Assembly: GCF_000477435.1 (NCBI RefSeq)
Contig: NC_022576.1
Location: 930,001-994,000 of the forward strand
DNA: 64,000 nt
Direction: 5' to 3'
From: Candidatus Symbiobacter mobilis CR
Lineage (GTDB): Bacteria; Pseudomonadota; Gammaproteobacteria; Burkholderiales; Burkholderiaceae_C
The first letter of the stretch is position 1. Every line of letters starts with the position of its first letter. Shown piece by piece: positions 1-7,550 of this stretch. The translations under genes were made by a program, and so were the position numbers. Under the pieces are notes generated by a model. It made no database searches and had not been told where the DNA came from. It saw only the letters and a program-made list of their open reading frames with translations.

Positions 1-2338
1 CGCGTACACGTCCTTTGAGTACATTGCGGTCGCAACGCTGAAACCGACCGTCACGCCAGAAGCCGGAACGGTTGCTGCCCGCATAAAGCCCAATGTCCAT
101 GCCCGCAAACTCTGCCCGCTTGACCATTTCGTCGCCAATCCAGCGCACCGTGTCGTAATACTGCGAGAACAAGATACAGCCCCGGTCTAGCCAGCTCGCG
201 GACACTCCCGGATGGGTGCCACGCAGATAGCCAATCAGAGCCTCTAGCTTGGGGTCGTTGTTTCCACCTTGCTTGAGCAGGCTCAGGCATCGTCGTAACG
301 AATCAATTTCTTTGTCTGTGAAGTTCTTGAAATCACTGGCCCCCTGCGGCGGCCGCCCCACCTGAACCGGCACCTCTTCTTCAGGGTCATCATCATCTTC
401 TTCATCCGGGGTATCAGGCTCTTCGCCCAGCAGCTTGGCAACGGTGCGTCGCCCGGCTTCCATCGAGCTACCCATGCGCCGCAACAACAAAGTCTTGAAA
501 AAGCCAGCACCTTTAACCCGTTGCTGGAGCAACTGCGAAAACTCTTCCGCCTCCGCATAGGCATCACGCAGGTAACTACCCAAAACCAGCGCGCCCTCGT
601 TGTCTTCGCCAAACAACTCCACTGTCACCTTGGGCAGAAAATAGCCGCCTGTGGCCGGGTTGATGGTCGCCTCCAGGTAGGCGCGGGTGCGGCGCACGAT
701 GCAGCGCAGCAGCGGGTTGAAGTTGGCACCGTACTCGGGCAGCAGCCCGTTTTGCAGTTGCACGCGGCGAATGGCGGGGGATAGCTTGTCCAGACTCTCG
801 GGGGTGAATTGCCAGCACGTATCGCTGGCATCCAGGCTGCGACGTATCCGGTCAAAAGCCGGGTTTTCAAACTTGGATGGCAAGGGGTCGCGCACATACT
901 CCCAACCACTGCGCACATCCGCAGTCGGCACCTCGGCATCGCCGGTCGCAATGTCCAGGCAGCGGCTGGCCTGAAACCACGGGCTGGAATGCGTCCAGCC
1001 CCCCAGCACGCCGTCATTGCCCTGCGACAAAATGTGCAGTAAATCCCACGCCTCCACCGGGTGCAGTTGCACCGGGGTAGCGGTGGCCAGCAACATGCTC
1101 TTGGTCTTGGGGCCAATGTCGCGCAAAAAAGCCATCAGCTTGTTGGGCTCGGCGCGCTCGTTGACTTCGTCGGCGTCGGCATCCACCTTGGGCACCTTGC
1201 GGCGGCGGGCGCGGTGCGCCTCATCCACGATCACGCAGGTGTAGCGGCGGCTCAGCAATTGTCCAACGGCTTCAGATAAGCCGCGCACCACCAGCCCCTG
1301 CGACACCAGCCCAATGCGCCGTGGGCACTTGCCCAGCGACTTGGCTCCCTCAGATGGGTACTCCAGGTCGTTCTCATCCACCCACGCCTTGCCATTCCAG
1401 CGGGCAGAGGGCAAGGACAGCAACTCCATCAACTCGTCTTGCCACTGTTGCAATAGTGGCTTGGGCGCGAGCACCAGAATCGGCCCGCCCTCCGGGTCGT
1501 CCAGCGCCATCAGCATGGCAGCCATGGCCAACTGCACCGTCTTGCCCAGCCCCACCTGGTCAGCCAGCACCAAGCGCGCACCGCCCAGCCGATGCCGCTC
1601 CAGCGCCAGCCTGGCAAAGTATTTCTGGTGCGGCCACAAGCCCTGATCGCGCCGGTACACCGGTGTTTCCACTGCCGCTGCAGCCGCTACCAGGGTGGGG
1701 TCGGCAATCGCTGTCAACTCAGCGGGTTCAATGACGGTACGGGAAACAATGCGCTGCACGTCCTGCACAATGAACGGGCAAACGCTTAAATCCACAGCAC
1801 GCGGGTCGTTCCACAGTGCATCAAACTCCTCCTGCACCCAGGCGATGGTGTCGGGATCGTTGTCCTCCCACAGCAACTCGTAGTTCAGCTTCCAGGCCGA
1901 CAGGCTCTCGTTCACACTGCCCATGAACGAGGTTGCAGTACCGTCGGCATAGCGCAGCACCCCTGCTTTGCCGTGAATCAGGCCAAACGCTGAATCGGGC
2001 AGCACCCGCACCTCCAGCTTTTTGCTGGTCAACGCCTCATATAACTTCCGGTAGCGCGGCAGCGCGGCGGGTGGTGCATCTTCGGGCGTGCCCGCGCACC
2101 AACTGCGGCGCAGCGCGGCTTGCGCAGCGGCTGCAGTCACCAAGTCTTGCGGATCAAGGTCTGAATTGCAAATGATGCGCACCGGCCCGGCCACGCTGGC
2201 CAGCGCCTCGCCCGCCACTTCAAACAGGCTAGAGCGAAAGTAGCCCGCAATGCGGTCGTAGCTGATGGCCCCGTTCAGGCGCTGGGTCAGCACCGACTGG
2301 TCAAGGCGGCTGCGGCGGCTGGAATGGCGCGTGAGCAT
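1..2338 (-). CDS. PLD-like/SNF2-family DEAH helicase, partial (C-terminus beyond window)
   Basis: The open frame starts at an ATG at 2338, 7 bases after the stop of the PIN gene, and is still open at position 1, giving about 779 visible residues. Around residues 120-145 is a phospholipase-D half motif: HGK followed by D and then GSVNES (the HxK...D...GSxN pattern). Around residue 260 is a Walker A in ADQVGLGKTVQ, followed by LVLAPKPLLQQW (motif Ia type), and near residue 369 the Walker B box VDEAH. LLATATPVQL is motif III-like, and a second RecA domain begins near the left edge (CILFSQYYDTV). Family knowledge: PLD-SNF2 fusions act as ATP-driven DNA translocases in restriction and anti-phage loci. 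I infer it is the helicase of the DUF499/DUF1156 system. The end of the protein and further genes of the operon are not visible. Confidence 0.85.
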   Translation of the reverse strand, partial: MLTRHSSRRSRLDQSVLTQRLNGAISYDRIAGYFRSSLFEVAGEALASVAGPVRIICNSDLDPQDLVTAAAAQAALRRSWCAGTPEDAPPAALPRYRKLYEALTSKKLEVRVLPDSAFGLIHGKAGVLRYADGTATSFMGSVNESLSAWKLNYELLWEDNDPDTIAWVQEEFDALWNDPRAVDLSVCPFIVQDVQRIVSRTVIEPAELTAIADPTLVAAAAAVETPVYRRDQGLWPHQKYFARLALERHRLGGARLVLADQVGLGKTVQLAMAAMLMALDDPEGGPILVLAPKPLLQQWQDELMELLSLPSARWNGKAWVDENDLEYPSEGAKSLGKCPRRIGLVSQGLVVRGLSEAVGQLLSRRYTCVIVDEAHRARRRKVPKVDADADEVNERAEPNKLMAFLRDIGPKTKSMLLATATPVQLHPVEAWDLLHILSQGNDGVLGGWTHSSPWFQASRCLDIATGDAEVPTADVRSGWEYVRDPLPSKFENPAFDRIRRSLDASDTCWQFTPESLDKLSPAIRRVQLQNGLLPEYGANFNPLLRCIVRRTRAYLEATINPATGGYFLPKVTVELFGEDNEGALVLGSYLRDAYAEAEEFSQLLQQRVKGAGFFKTLLLRRMGSSMEAGRRTVAKLLGEEPDTPDEEDDDDPEEEVPVQVGRPPQGASDFKNFTDKEIDSLRRCLSLLKQGGNNDPKLEALIGYLRGTHPGVSASWLDRGCILFSQYYDTVRWIGDEMVKRAEFAGMDIGLYAGSNRSGFWRDGRFQRCDRNVLKGRVR

Positions 2339-2345
2339 CGGTCAG

Positions 2346-2846
2346 TTATGGCTCTTCTTCATACTCACCCGCTTGCGTCTTCAGAATTCGGACAACATCC
2401 TCTGACAACCACAGCCCGGCATCGCGAATCTTCTCAATCGCTACACCCACCGAGTCCAGCAAGCCGCGCCGTTTGGCAAGCACCAGCAGTCCGCCGGTTC
2501 CGAATATGGGAATACCCAAGGTCTGCGCACAGCGCCGCGCATCCATGTCGTCAATGACGGCACGCAGAGGCGGGTTTGCCAAGGCATAGCTCAATACTGC
2601 TGTTTCACCCGCACCAAGTGCCCAGGCTGCAACCCTTGGCGAAGGGTCAACGTGTTCTCTGACTGGCCAGGTCTGCTGCCGCAGTTCACGCACGGGCGCG
2701 TCGTCCCAATCGTCGAGCACCACCTCTTGCCAAACCGCATAGGGCACGATGATTCGATGGAAAAGTTGCGGCAAGATATGCGCTTGGCCACTGCGAAACA
2801 ACGTAATCAGTGGCGACGCGTTGATGACAATCGAGTCAATGCGCAT
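2346..2846 (-). CDS. DUF3368 PIN-like toxin
   Basis: 166 residues. The start chosen is the ATG at 2846, which overlaps the end of the antitoxin gene by 11 bases and gives the family-typical N-terminus MRIDSIVINASPLITL. A longer reading from 2918 would run over most of the antitoxin gene's end. The PIN-type acidic residues are visible: N/D in INASPL near the start, E in GAGETAVL in the middle, and DDMDAR later. DUF3368 proteins are PIN-domain ribonuclease-like toxins normally paired with UPF0175 antitoxins, which is the arrangement here. The pair is inside the defence operon, between the methyltransferase and the helicase. I infer it stabilises the island or adds an abortive response. RNase activity cannot be shown from sequence alone. 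Confidence 0.85.
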   Translation of the reverse strand: MRIDSIVINASPLITLFRSGQAHILPQLFHRIIVPYAVWQEVVLDDWDDAPVRELRQQTWPVREHVDPSPRVAAWALGAGETAVLSYALANPPLRAVIDDMDARRCAQTLGIPIFGTGGLLVLAKRRGLLDSVGVAIEKIRDAGLWLSEDVVRILKTQAGEYEEEP

Positions 2847-3090
2847 CGCGCAATTCCTCTTCGAGTTCTTCAGCGGTGTACTGGAACGGGCTGACCTGGT
2901 AACGCGACAGCGCATCAATGAATTTGGCCCGGGTCAGTCCGGCAATCTCGGCGGCGCGGCCTTGCGATAGGCGACCCAGTTCGTACCATTTCACAGCGGC
3001 GGCAATGCGCATCTCTTGCGCAAATTCTTTGGGTGCCTGATGCAGGCCAGCAAACGCTGATTCGGGCATTTCAAGAATAAGTTGGGTCAT
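2836..3090 (-). CDS. UPF0175 family antitoxin
   Basis: 84 residues starting MTQLILEMPESAFAGL. A helix-turn-helix-like segment follows: KWYELGRLSQGRAAEIAGL then RAKFIDALSRYQV. An acidic tail (EELEEELRDAH) probably wraps the toxin. This is the usual UPF0175 layout: short N-terminal beta strand, HTH, toxin-binding C-terminus. The gene overlaps the DUF3368 toxin gene by 11 bases with the antitoxin first, as expected for a co-translated antitoxin-toxin pair. A palindromic repeat lies just upstream (3114-3149), so the pair may have its own transcript as well as being read through from the methyltransferase gene. Confidence 0.85.
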   Translation of the reverse strand: MTQLILEMPESAFAGLHQAPKEFAQEMRIAAAVKWYELGRLSQGRAAEIAGLTRAKFIDALSRYQVSPFQYTAEELEEELRDAH

Positions 3091-3113
3091 GGCTTACTCC
3101 TTGGAACAAGTTG

Positions 3114-3149
3114 GTAGGTCAGGTTAGCCGCAGGCGTAACCCGACCTAC
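3114..3149. repeat. Palindromic intergenic repeat (GTAGGTC...GACCTAC)
   Basis: Arms GTAGGTC/GACCTAC and inner arms GGTTA/TAACC surround a short GC-rich loop. The wording 'GGTTAGC...CGTAACCCGACCTAC' matches a palindromic repeat I know to be scattered between genes in many proteobacteria; this is recollection, not a search. It fills most of the 78-base gap between the DUF1156 gene and the UPF0175 antitoxin, and could act as a transcript-processing or attenuating hairpin within the operon. Confidence 0.75.
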
Positions 3150-3168
3150 GGATGCTACTTTGGTCGCC

Positions 3169-6030
3169 TCACGCATGGTCATTGCGTAGCCGACCGGCCA
3201 GCAGGCGGGCGGCTTCGGAGTCGGCGACCCACTCACTCATGCCAACGGCGTTACCCAAAGCGGCGAGCCATTCGAGCAGGAAGACAAACCCTTCACGCTT
3301 GCCCCAGTAGCCCTGGCCGAAGGTGTCGCGCAGGTATTGGCGACCGGGTTCCGGGCTGTTGTCGGCGGCAGCGGTTTCGCGGATGGCGAACATCAGGTGG
3401 CGCAGCGGGGCGGCGGCGAAGGGGTGCGCAGCGCCTGCACTCGCGCGGTCACGGCGGGCTGGTAGTACGGCGGTATTCGTTTCGCTGCCACCCACCGGGG
3501 CAAGCTGCGTCGCGGCAAGGCCGGTGGGCGTGAACATGCGTGCGCCGTTGGCCTTGTCGCTTTTGAGCAGCGGCTTGATGTCCAGCACGCCAAAGCCGCG
3601 CGCCAGCTCTTCGTACATGCCCTTGCGCCGCTCGCCCCGGCTTTCGATGTCCAACGCGCGCAAGTAGTAGCGTTCGACCAGCGAAAGGTCGCGCCAGGCA
3701 TTGTCCAGCCCACGCGGCACCAGCGTGTCGCAGGCGATGCCCAGTGCCCGTTCGATCACGGTCTGGAAGTCGCTCTTTTCGCCCTTGCCGCGCACGGCAA
3801 AGACTTCATGTTCCACGTCCTTGCCATCGAGGTTGCTGTATTGCGTCAGTACCTTGAGCGCGGCGGCGTAGGCGGCAAGCTGGTAGTCAGCATCGTTGAA
3901 GTTGGGTTCTCCGTCTTCGTCCAGTGCCTGCATGGAGGCAATCTGGCGCTTCACCTCGTCTTCGACCAGCGGATAGACCTCGTCGAGAAAACCGGGCTCA
4001 ACGGCGGTGCGCTTGCGCAGGACAAGGCAGACGGTGCCCTGCACATAGTTGCCCTTCTTGATGCCGGCGGCTTCGGTCTCTGTGCTGATCGTCCACGCGG
4101 CGGTGGCCTTGAGTCCAGCAGCCCACAGGATCATGCCTAGGTCGGCCCAGACTGCCGGGTCCTGGTGGGTGAACATGACCATCTGCAGGCCGTTGTCGGG
4201 CATGTGACGGGCCAGGTTGCGATAAATCTCGACCATGGAACGGCGGAATTCCTCGCCGTCACCGCGCACCGCCAGTTCGGCGCGGGCATCGGGGATCCAT
4301 TCGGGAAAGGCTTTGGTCAGTTGTTTGTCGTACCAGGCAAGAAAGTAATCGCCAAGTTCGTGGTAGTTGACGGCATCGGCGTAGGGTGGGTCCGTAATCC
4401 AGAGATCGCAAGTCTCACGCAAATCACGGGCATCGCTAGGGTAAATGCGTGAAGCGCTTCCAATTGCTTTATCTGTAGTTACGGAAATTCCGACAACATT
4501 CTTAAAGCCATCAAATGGCCTGTTTGCCCATGTAAACAGTGTATTGAGTGCCTGGTTATAGAACGTCTGGACAGACGCACCTATCCCGCCGCTCCTGGCC
4601 AGTTGCGGGGTCCACCGGCAGAGTTTTGAACTCCAATCAGAGGATGCTGCAACACCAATCAGACAGGCGACATGAAATTTCTTTGATTGCTCTGCTTGGT
4701 CAAGGGCAAGCTCCAAAAATAGCCCATGCATCAACAACTGCCGTGGCGTAAACAAATGATGCCAATGGGTCCAGCCGCGCTCACGAAATAGACGATCAGT
4801 TTCAGCGCCACTCGCAGGAATCGCCCTCGACGGAATAAACCCCTCGCGCTGCCAATTGGCAAAGCGTTCGCGCAACAAGGCCATCACCTTGGCCTCACGC
4901 GCCAGGTCGGCTGCATCGGGCGCGGCGTAGCGGCGCACCAGCTTGGGCTTGCCATGGTGCAGCACCGTTTTGGCCCAGCGGATGCAGTACAGCCGTTCCT
5001 GAAACACGTCACCGGGGCGCGGCACCACGTCGTCATTGGTCCAGTGGCGCAAGCCATCCGGCCCACGCAAGGCTTCCACCGACCATGAACGATTGGCATT
5101 GAAGGGGTCAACAACCCGGCTGTCCACCACCGTGGCCCCTTTTTTGTCCTTGTATTTTTTGAACTCGGCTTCCGTCACCGCCAGCACTTCGGGCTGCAGC
5201 CGGTCTGAGCCCGCCACCCGCGTCCAGCGGGCGACGATGCGGTATTTTTCGGCAATCACCCAACTGGGGGCCAGCGGGATGTAGTAGTCGCAGCCTTCAG
5301 GCTTGACTTCCACGCAGTACAAAAATGCCTCGGCGCGTTCGCCCTGCGCGTTGTGCTCAATGCCCCAGGCGGTGACCTGCTGGTCAGCAGCAGCCAGCGC
5401 CTCAGCCTGCACCCGCATCACCTCTTCTTGCACGGCAGTGCCGCCCCCCAGCAGGTTCAGGCTGGCCCAGGTCAGCAGCCCGGCCACAGGGTTCAAGTCA
5501 GAGCCAAACGCCTCGCAGCCGATACGCGCCGCTTCAAACGGAATGGAGCCGCCACCGCAAAAGGCATCGCCCACGCGGGGTGTGTGGCCAAAAGTACGCT
5601 GGCCGAGTTGCTCGACGAGTTCGGGCAGATTCTTGGCGGTGGTATTCAGGTGGGCGTTGATTTCTGCCCAAGCGGCGGCCGTGGGGCCGTCGATATTCTC
5701 CGGGCGTTCGCAATCGGCAATGCGTGCGGCATAGGGCAAGGCACCGAAGGCGGCGCGGCTGGTTTTGCGCTGCACGGCAGGCTTGCAACGCTGCCAGGTG
5801 CCGTCGTCGTCCATCGTCAGAATCTTGAGAAAGATTTCGCGGTCCTTTTTGGTGTCGCTGGATGCTGGCATCAACATGCCCAGAATGGATGCACGCACCA
5901 GAACGAGCGGCTTGCGGCCCCACCATTTGCCCAAGCCTGTCAGCGTTTGACTGGCCCCGGCCTTACGCTCCTTGTAAGACTCCGCCGAAAGTCGCGCAAT
6001 CGGAAACTGGGTTTCGATGAAGGTGGGCAT
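3169..6030 (-). CDS. DUF1156-domain adenine/cytosine-N4 DNA methyltransferase (anti-phage associated)
   Basis: 953 residues. The N-terminus (ETQFPIARLSAESYKERK, then GLGKWWGRKPLVLVRASILG) is the DUF1156 signature. An AdoMet-binding motif I (GDAFCGGGSIPFEAARIG) lies at about residues 154-171, and the catalytic motif IV DPPYADAVNY at about 547-556. The DPPY form suits N6-adenine or N4-cytosine transfer. The order of motif I well before DPPY and the long middle and C-terminal extensions are typical of this family of giant methyltransferases. No nuclease motif is seen, so if it self-marks the host the effector must be elsewhere, for example in the PLD-helicase or the DUF499 ATPase. It is the third core gene of the island operon, downstream of vapBC and upstream of UPF0175. 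Specificity cannot be read from the sequence. Confidence 0.9.
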   Translation of the reverse strand: MPTFIETQFPIARLSAESYKERKAGASQTLTGLGKWWGRKPLVLVRASILGMLMPASSDTKKDREIFLKILTMDDDGTWQRCKPAVQRKTSRAAFGALPYAARIADCERPENIDGPTAAAWAEINAHLNTTAKNLPELVEQLGQRTFGHTPRVGDAFCGGGSIPFEAARIGCEAFGSDLNPVAGLLTWASLNLLGGGTAVQEEVMRVQAEALAAADQQVTAWGIEHNAQGERAEAFLYCVEVKPEGCDYYIPLAPSWVIAEKYRIVARWTRVAGSDRLQPEVLAVTEAEFKKYKDKKGATVVDSRVVDPFNANRSWSVEALRGPDGLRHWTNDDVVPRPGDVFQERLYCIRWAKTVLHHGKPKLVRRYAAPDAADLAREAKVMALLRERFANWQREGFIPSRAIPASGAETDRLFRERGWTHWHHLFTPRQLLMHGLFLELALDQAEQSKKFHVACLIGVAASSDWSSKLCRWTPQLARSGGIGASVQTFYNQALNTLFTWANRPFDGFKNVVGISVTTDKAIGSASRIYPSDARDLRETCDLWITDPPYADAVNYHELGDYFLAWYDKQLTKAFPEWIPDARAELAVRGDGEEFRRSMVEIYRNLARHMPDNGLQMVMFTHQDPAVWADLGMILWAAGLKATAAWTISTETEAAGIKKGNYVQGTVCLVLRKRTAVEPGFLDEVYPLVEDEVKRQIASMQALDEDGEPNFNDADYQLAAYAAALKVLTQYSNLDGKDVEHEVFAVRGKGEKSDFQTVIERALGIACDTLVPRGLDNAWRDLSLVERYYLRALDIESRGERRKGMYEELARGFGVLDIKPLLKSDKANGARMFTPTGLAATQLAPVGGSETNTAVLPARRDRASAGAAHPFAAAPLRHLMFAIRETAAADNSPEPGRQYLRDTFGQGYWGKREGFVFLLEWLAALGNAVGMSEWVADSEAARLLAGRLRNDHA

Positions 6031-6080
6031 GGGGTGCAGTCAGATTGCGGGTTAGCAGGCTTTGGGCAGGCGTGTAGGCT

Positions 6081-6146
6081 TCTCAAAATGAATAGCTGCC
6101 TATGCTTGCTGGACGGGCGCTGGCTGGCAATTTTGTATAAATTTCA
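6081..6146. repeat. Dispersed intergenic repeat, copy 1 (AATAGCTGC family)
   Basis: The segment contains TCAAAATGAATAGCTGC then a GCTTGCTGG...GCGCTGG stem and a T-rich end. It matches the second copy at 6861-6925 over most of its length, in the same orientation: both have 'AATAGCTGC', 'GCTTGCT', a G-rich middle and 'ATTT...ATAAAT/ATAT'. I recognise this as a repeat frequent between genes in Comamonadaceae. It lies between the methyltransferase start and the vapC stop, so the vapBC pair is bracketed by two direct copies. Confidence 0.7.
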
Positions 6147-6545
6147 AGGCGCAACAAACCAGTTGTCCAGTTGCAAACCTGGCACCTTGGCAAACTCACG
6201 GGTGTTGTTGGTGATCAGCAGCGCGTTTTGGCTCAGGGCGTGCGCGGCAATCATGGTGTCTAGCGAGCCAATGGGGGTGCCACGGCGCTCCAGGTCAGCG
6301 CGCAGGTCGCCATAGGTCCAAACGGCTGCAGTATCGAACGGCAAAATGCTCAAAGGGGCCAGAAACATCTCCAGCGCTTGGCGGTTGCGTGCCGAGCCGC
6401 TTTTGGCGACACCAAACGCCAGCTCCGCAGCAACCACACTGCACAGCCCAATGTCGCCCAGCCGGTACTGCTGAAAACGCGCCAGCACCCCTGCTGGTTT
6501 GGCATTGATGATGTAGATGCAAATGTTGGTGTCAAGCAGGATCAT
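6144..6545 (-). CDS. vapC: VapC-type PIN-domain ribonuclease toxin
   Basis: 133 residues. The start MILLDTNICIYIIN carries the first catalytic aspartate of PIN domains. The conserved glutamate is in SVVAAELAFG (about residue 42), and the C-terminal acidic pair region is TPIGSLDTMIAAHAL, followed by ITNNTREFAKVPGL. This is the full VapC motif order and normal length. The start codon overlaps the vapB stop by 4 bases, giving translational coupling. VapC toxins cut tRNA or rRNA and are held inactive by VapB. The pair is inserted between the DUF3780 and DUF1156 genes of the defence operon, on the same strand. Confidence 0.92.
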   Translation of the reverse strand: MILLDTNICIYIINAKPAGVLARFQQYRLGDIGLCSVVAAELAFGVAKSGSARNRQALEMFLAPLSILPFDTAAVWTYGDLRADLERRGTPIGSLDTMIAAHALSQNALLITNNTREFAKVPGLQLDNWFVAP

Positions 6546-6775
6546 GGGGCAATCTCAGCGCGAATCTGCGCGTCGGGTTGCTCGCGGGTCAAGACAAAAC
6601 CGGGCTCAAAGGCCGCTAGTCCAGCCGCCAACGTCTGCCACGGGTCATCTACCGGCAGCAGCAATACACCATTGCCAAAATGTTTGACCATCACTTCGGT
6701 GCCGACAAACCGGTATTCTTTGGGCAAGCGAACGGCCTGGCTGCGGCCGGATTGAAAAAGGCGTGCGGTGTTCAT
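6542..6775 (-). CDS. vapB: VapB-type antitoxin (AbrB/MazE-like swapped hairpin)
   Basis: 77 residues. The N-terminal half NTARLFQSGRSQAVRLPKEY followed by RFVGTEVMVKHFGNGVLLLP is the AbrB-like DNA-binding swapped-hairpin fold used by VapB antitoxins. The C-terminal half (WQTLAAGLAAFEPGF...) should occupy the VapC active site. It ends inside the ATG of vapC. VapB-VapC complexes normally bind their own promoter, which would lie in the 146-base gap 6776-6921; that gap also holds the second copy of the dispersed repeat. Confidence 0.9.
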   Translation of the reverse strand: MNTARLFQSGRSQAVRLPKEYRFVGTEVMVKHFGNGVLLLPVDDPWQTLAAGLAAFEPGFVLTREQPDAQIRAEIAP

Positions 6776-6860
6776 GTCAGTCTCCCAAATTGGTGGTTAC
6801 CAATGATAGCTACTATTTGTTACGGTGTCAGTCACAGTTCGGCGTGCCGATTGGAAAAGC

Positions 6861-6925
6861 ATCAAAAACAATAGCTGCTAGCGCTTGCTCTATATGGGCT
6901 AGAGGCATATTTGGCATATATTTAC
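6861..6925. repeat. Dispersed intergenic repeat, copy 2 (AATAGCTGC family)
   Basis: Contains ATCAAAAACAATAGCTGC, then TAGCGCTTGCT, GGGCTAGAGG and an AT-rich tail ending at the stop codon of the DUF3780 gene. It is the direct-orientation partner of 6081-6146, about 780 bases away, with vapBC between them. The inner part (GCTAGCGC) can fold back on GGGCTAG. Confidence 0.75.
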
Positions 6926-7548
6926 AGCGCCAGCGACAACTGCGAATGCCCCAGCAACTCGCGCCGGGCTTTGGGCGACAAGCCTTCGCCCTTGACGAAG
7001 GGGTTGTCGGCAATCGCGGCACGCAGTGCCTTACGCCATCCCAGCCCTTTTTGCATGGCCTGGCCGGTGGTGGCTACGGTCATGGTGTAGAGCCACCAGC
7101 GCTCCTCGGGGGCCAGCGCTTCCCAGTTGTGCAGCGCGTTGGGGATGTCGTCTGGCGAGGCATCTTCGACCGCCCAGCACAGCACGCACAGCTCTTTGCC
7201 CAGTGAGGGGTGCACCGGCACGGGTTTGCCGGGGTTCTTTTGAAACTTGGCGACCGGCAGGCCGTTGGCCCGCAGGCGGCGGTTGGCTTCGTCCCAAAAA
7301 GCCGGGGCCAGCGCCAGCCAGCGTGCGCGGTCAATCACCACGCGCAGCCCAGGGTCGTTGGACGACGGCGTGGCCACGGTGAGGGCACCCAGATGGTCCA
7401 GGTCGTTGCCACGGTGCTCGGTGATGCAGATCATCTCAGCGGCGGCGCTGCCCTTGGGCACGTCAATCAAAAAGCCGTGCCGGGCTTCTTCGGGTAAAAA
7501 ACCCAGGCCAACAACCTTGCGGGTGGCAGATGCAGGTGCGCGGGCCAT
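6922..7548 (-). CDS. DUF3780 protein (anti-phage operon component)
   Basis: 208 residues starting MARAPASATRKVVGLGFLP. The sequence fits the DUF3780 family in length and in its central WRKALRAAIADNPF and WWLYTMTVATTGQAMQKGLGWR segments. It has no recognisable catalytic motif, signal peptide or membrane segment, so it is probably a cytosolic accessory subunit. The start is 2 bases after the stop of the DUF499 gene, so the two are surely co-transcribed and probably coupled. DUF3780 proteins are found almost only next to DUF499 and DUF1156 genes, to my knowledge. The biochemical role is unknown. Its C-terminal codons run into the dispersed repeat, which may have replaced the original end. Confidence 0.85.
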   Translation of the reverse strand: MARAPASATRKVVGLGFLPEEARHGFLIDVPKGSAAAEMICITEHRGNDLDHLGALTVATPSSNDPGLRVVIDRARWLALAPAFWDEANRRLRANGLPVAKFQKNPGKPVPVHPSLGKELCVLCWAVEDASPDDIPNALHNWEALAPEERWWLYTMTVATTGQAMQKGLGWRKALRAAIADNPFVKGEGLSPKARRELLGHSQLSLAL

Positions 7549-7550
7549 GC

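Noticed and set aside
6144..6775. vapBC as a core part of the anti-phage system
   Set aside because: It is bordered by direct repeats, and VapBC is not a known member of the DUF499/DUF1156 set, so insertion is more likely.
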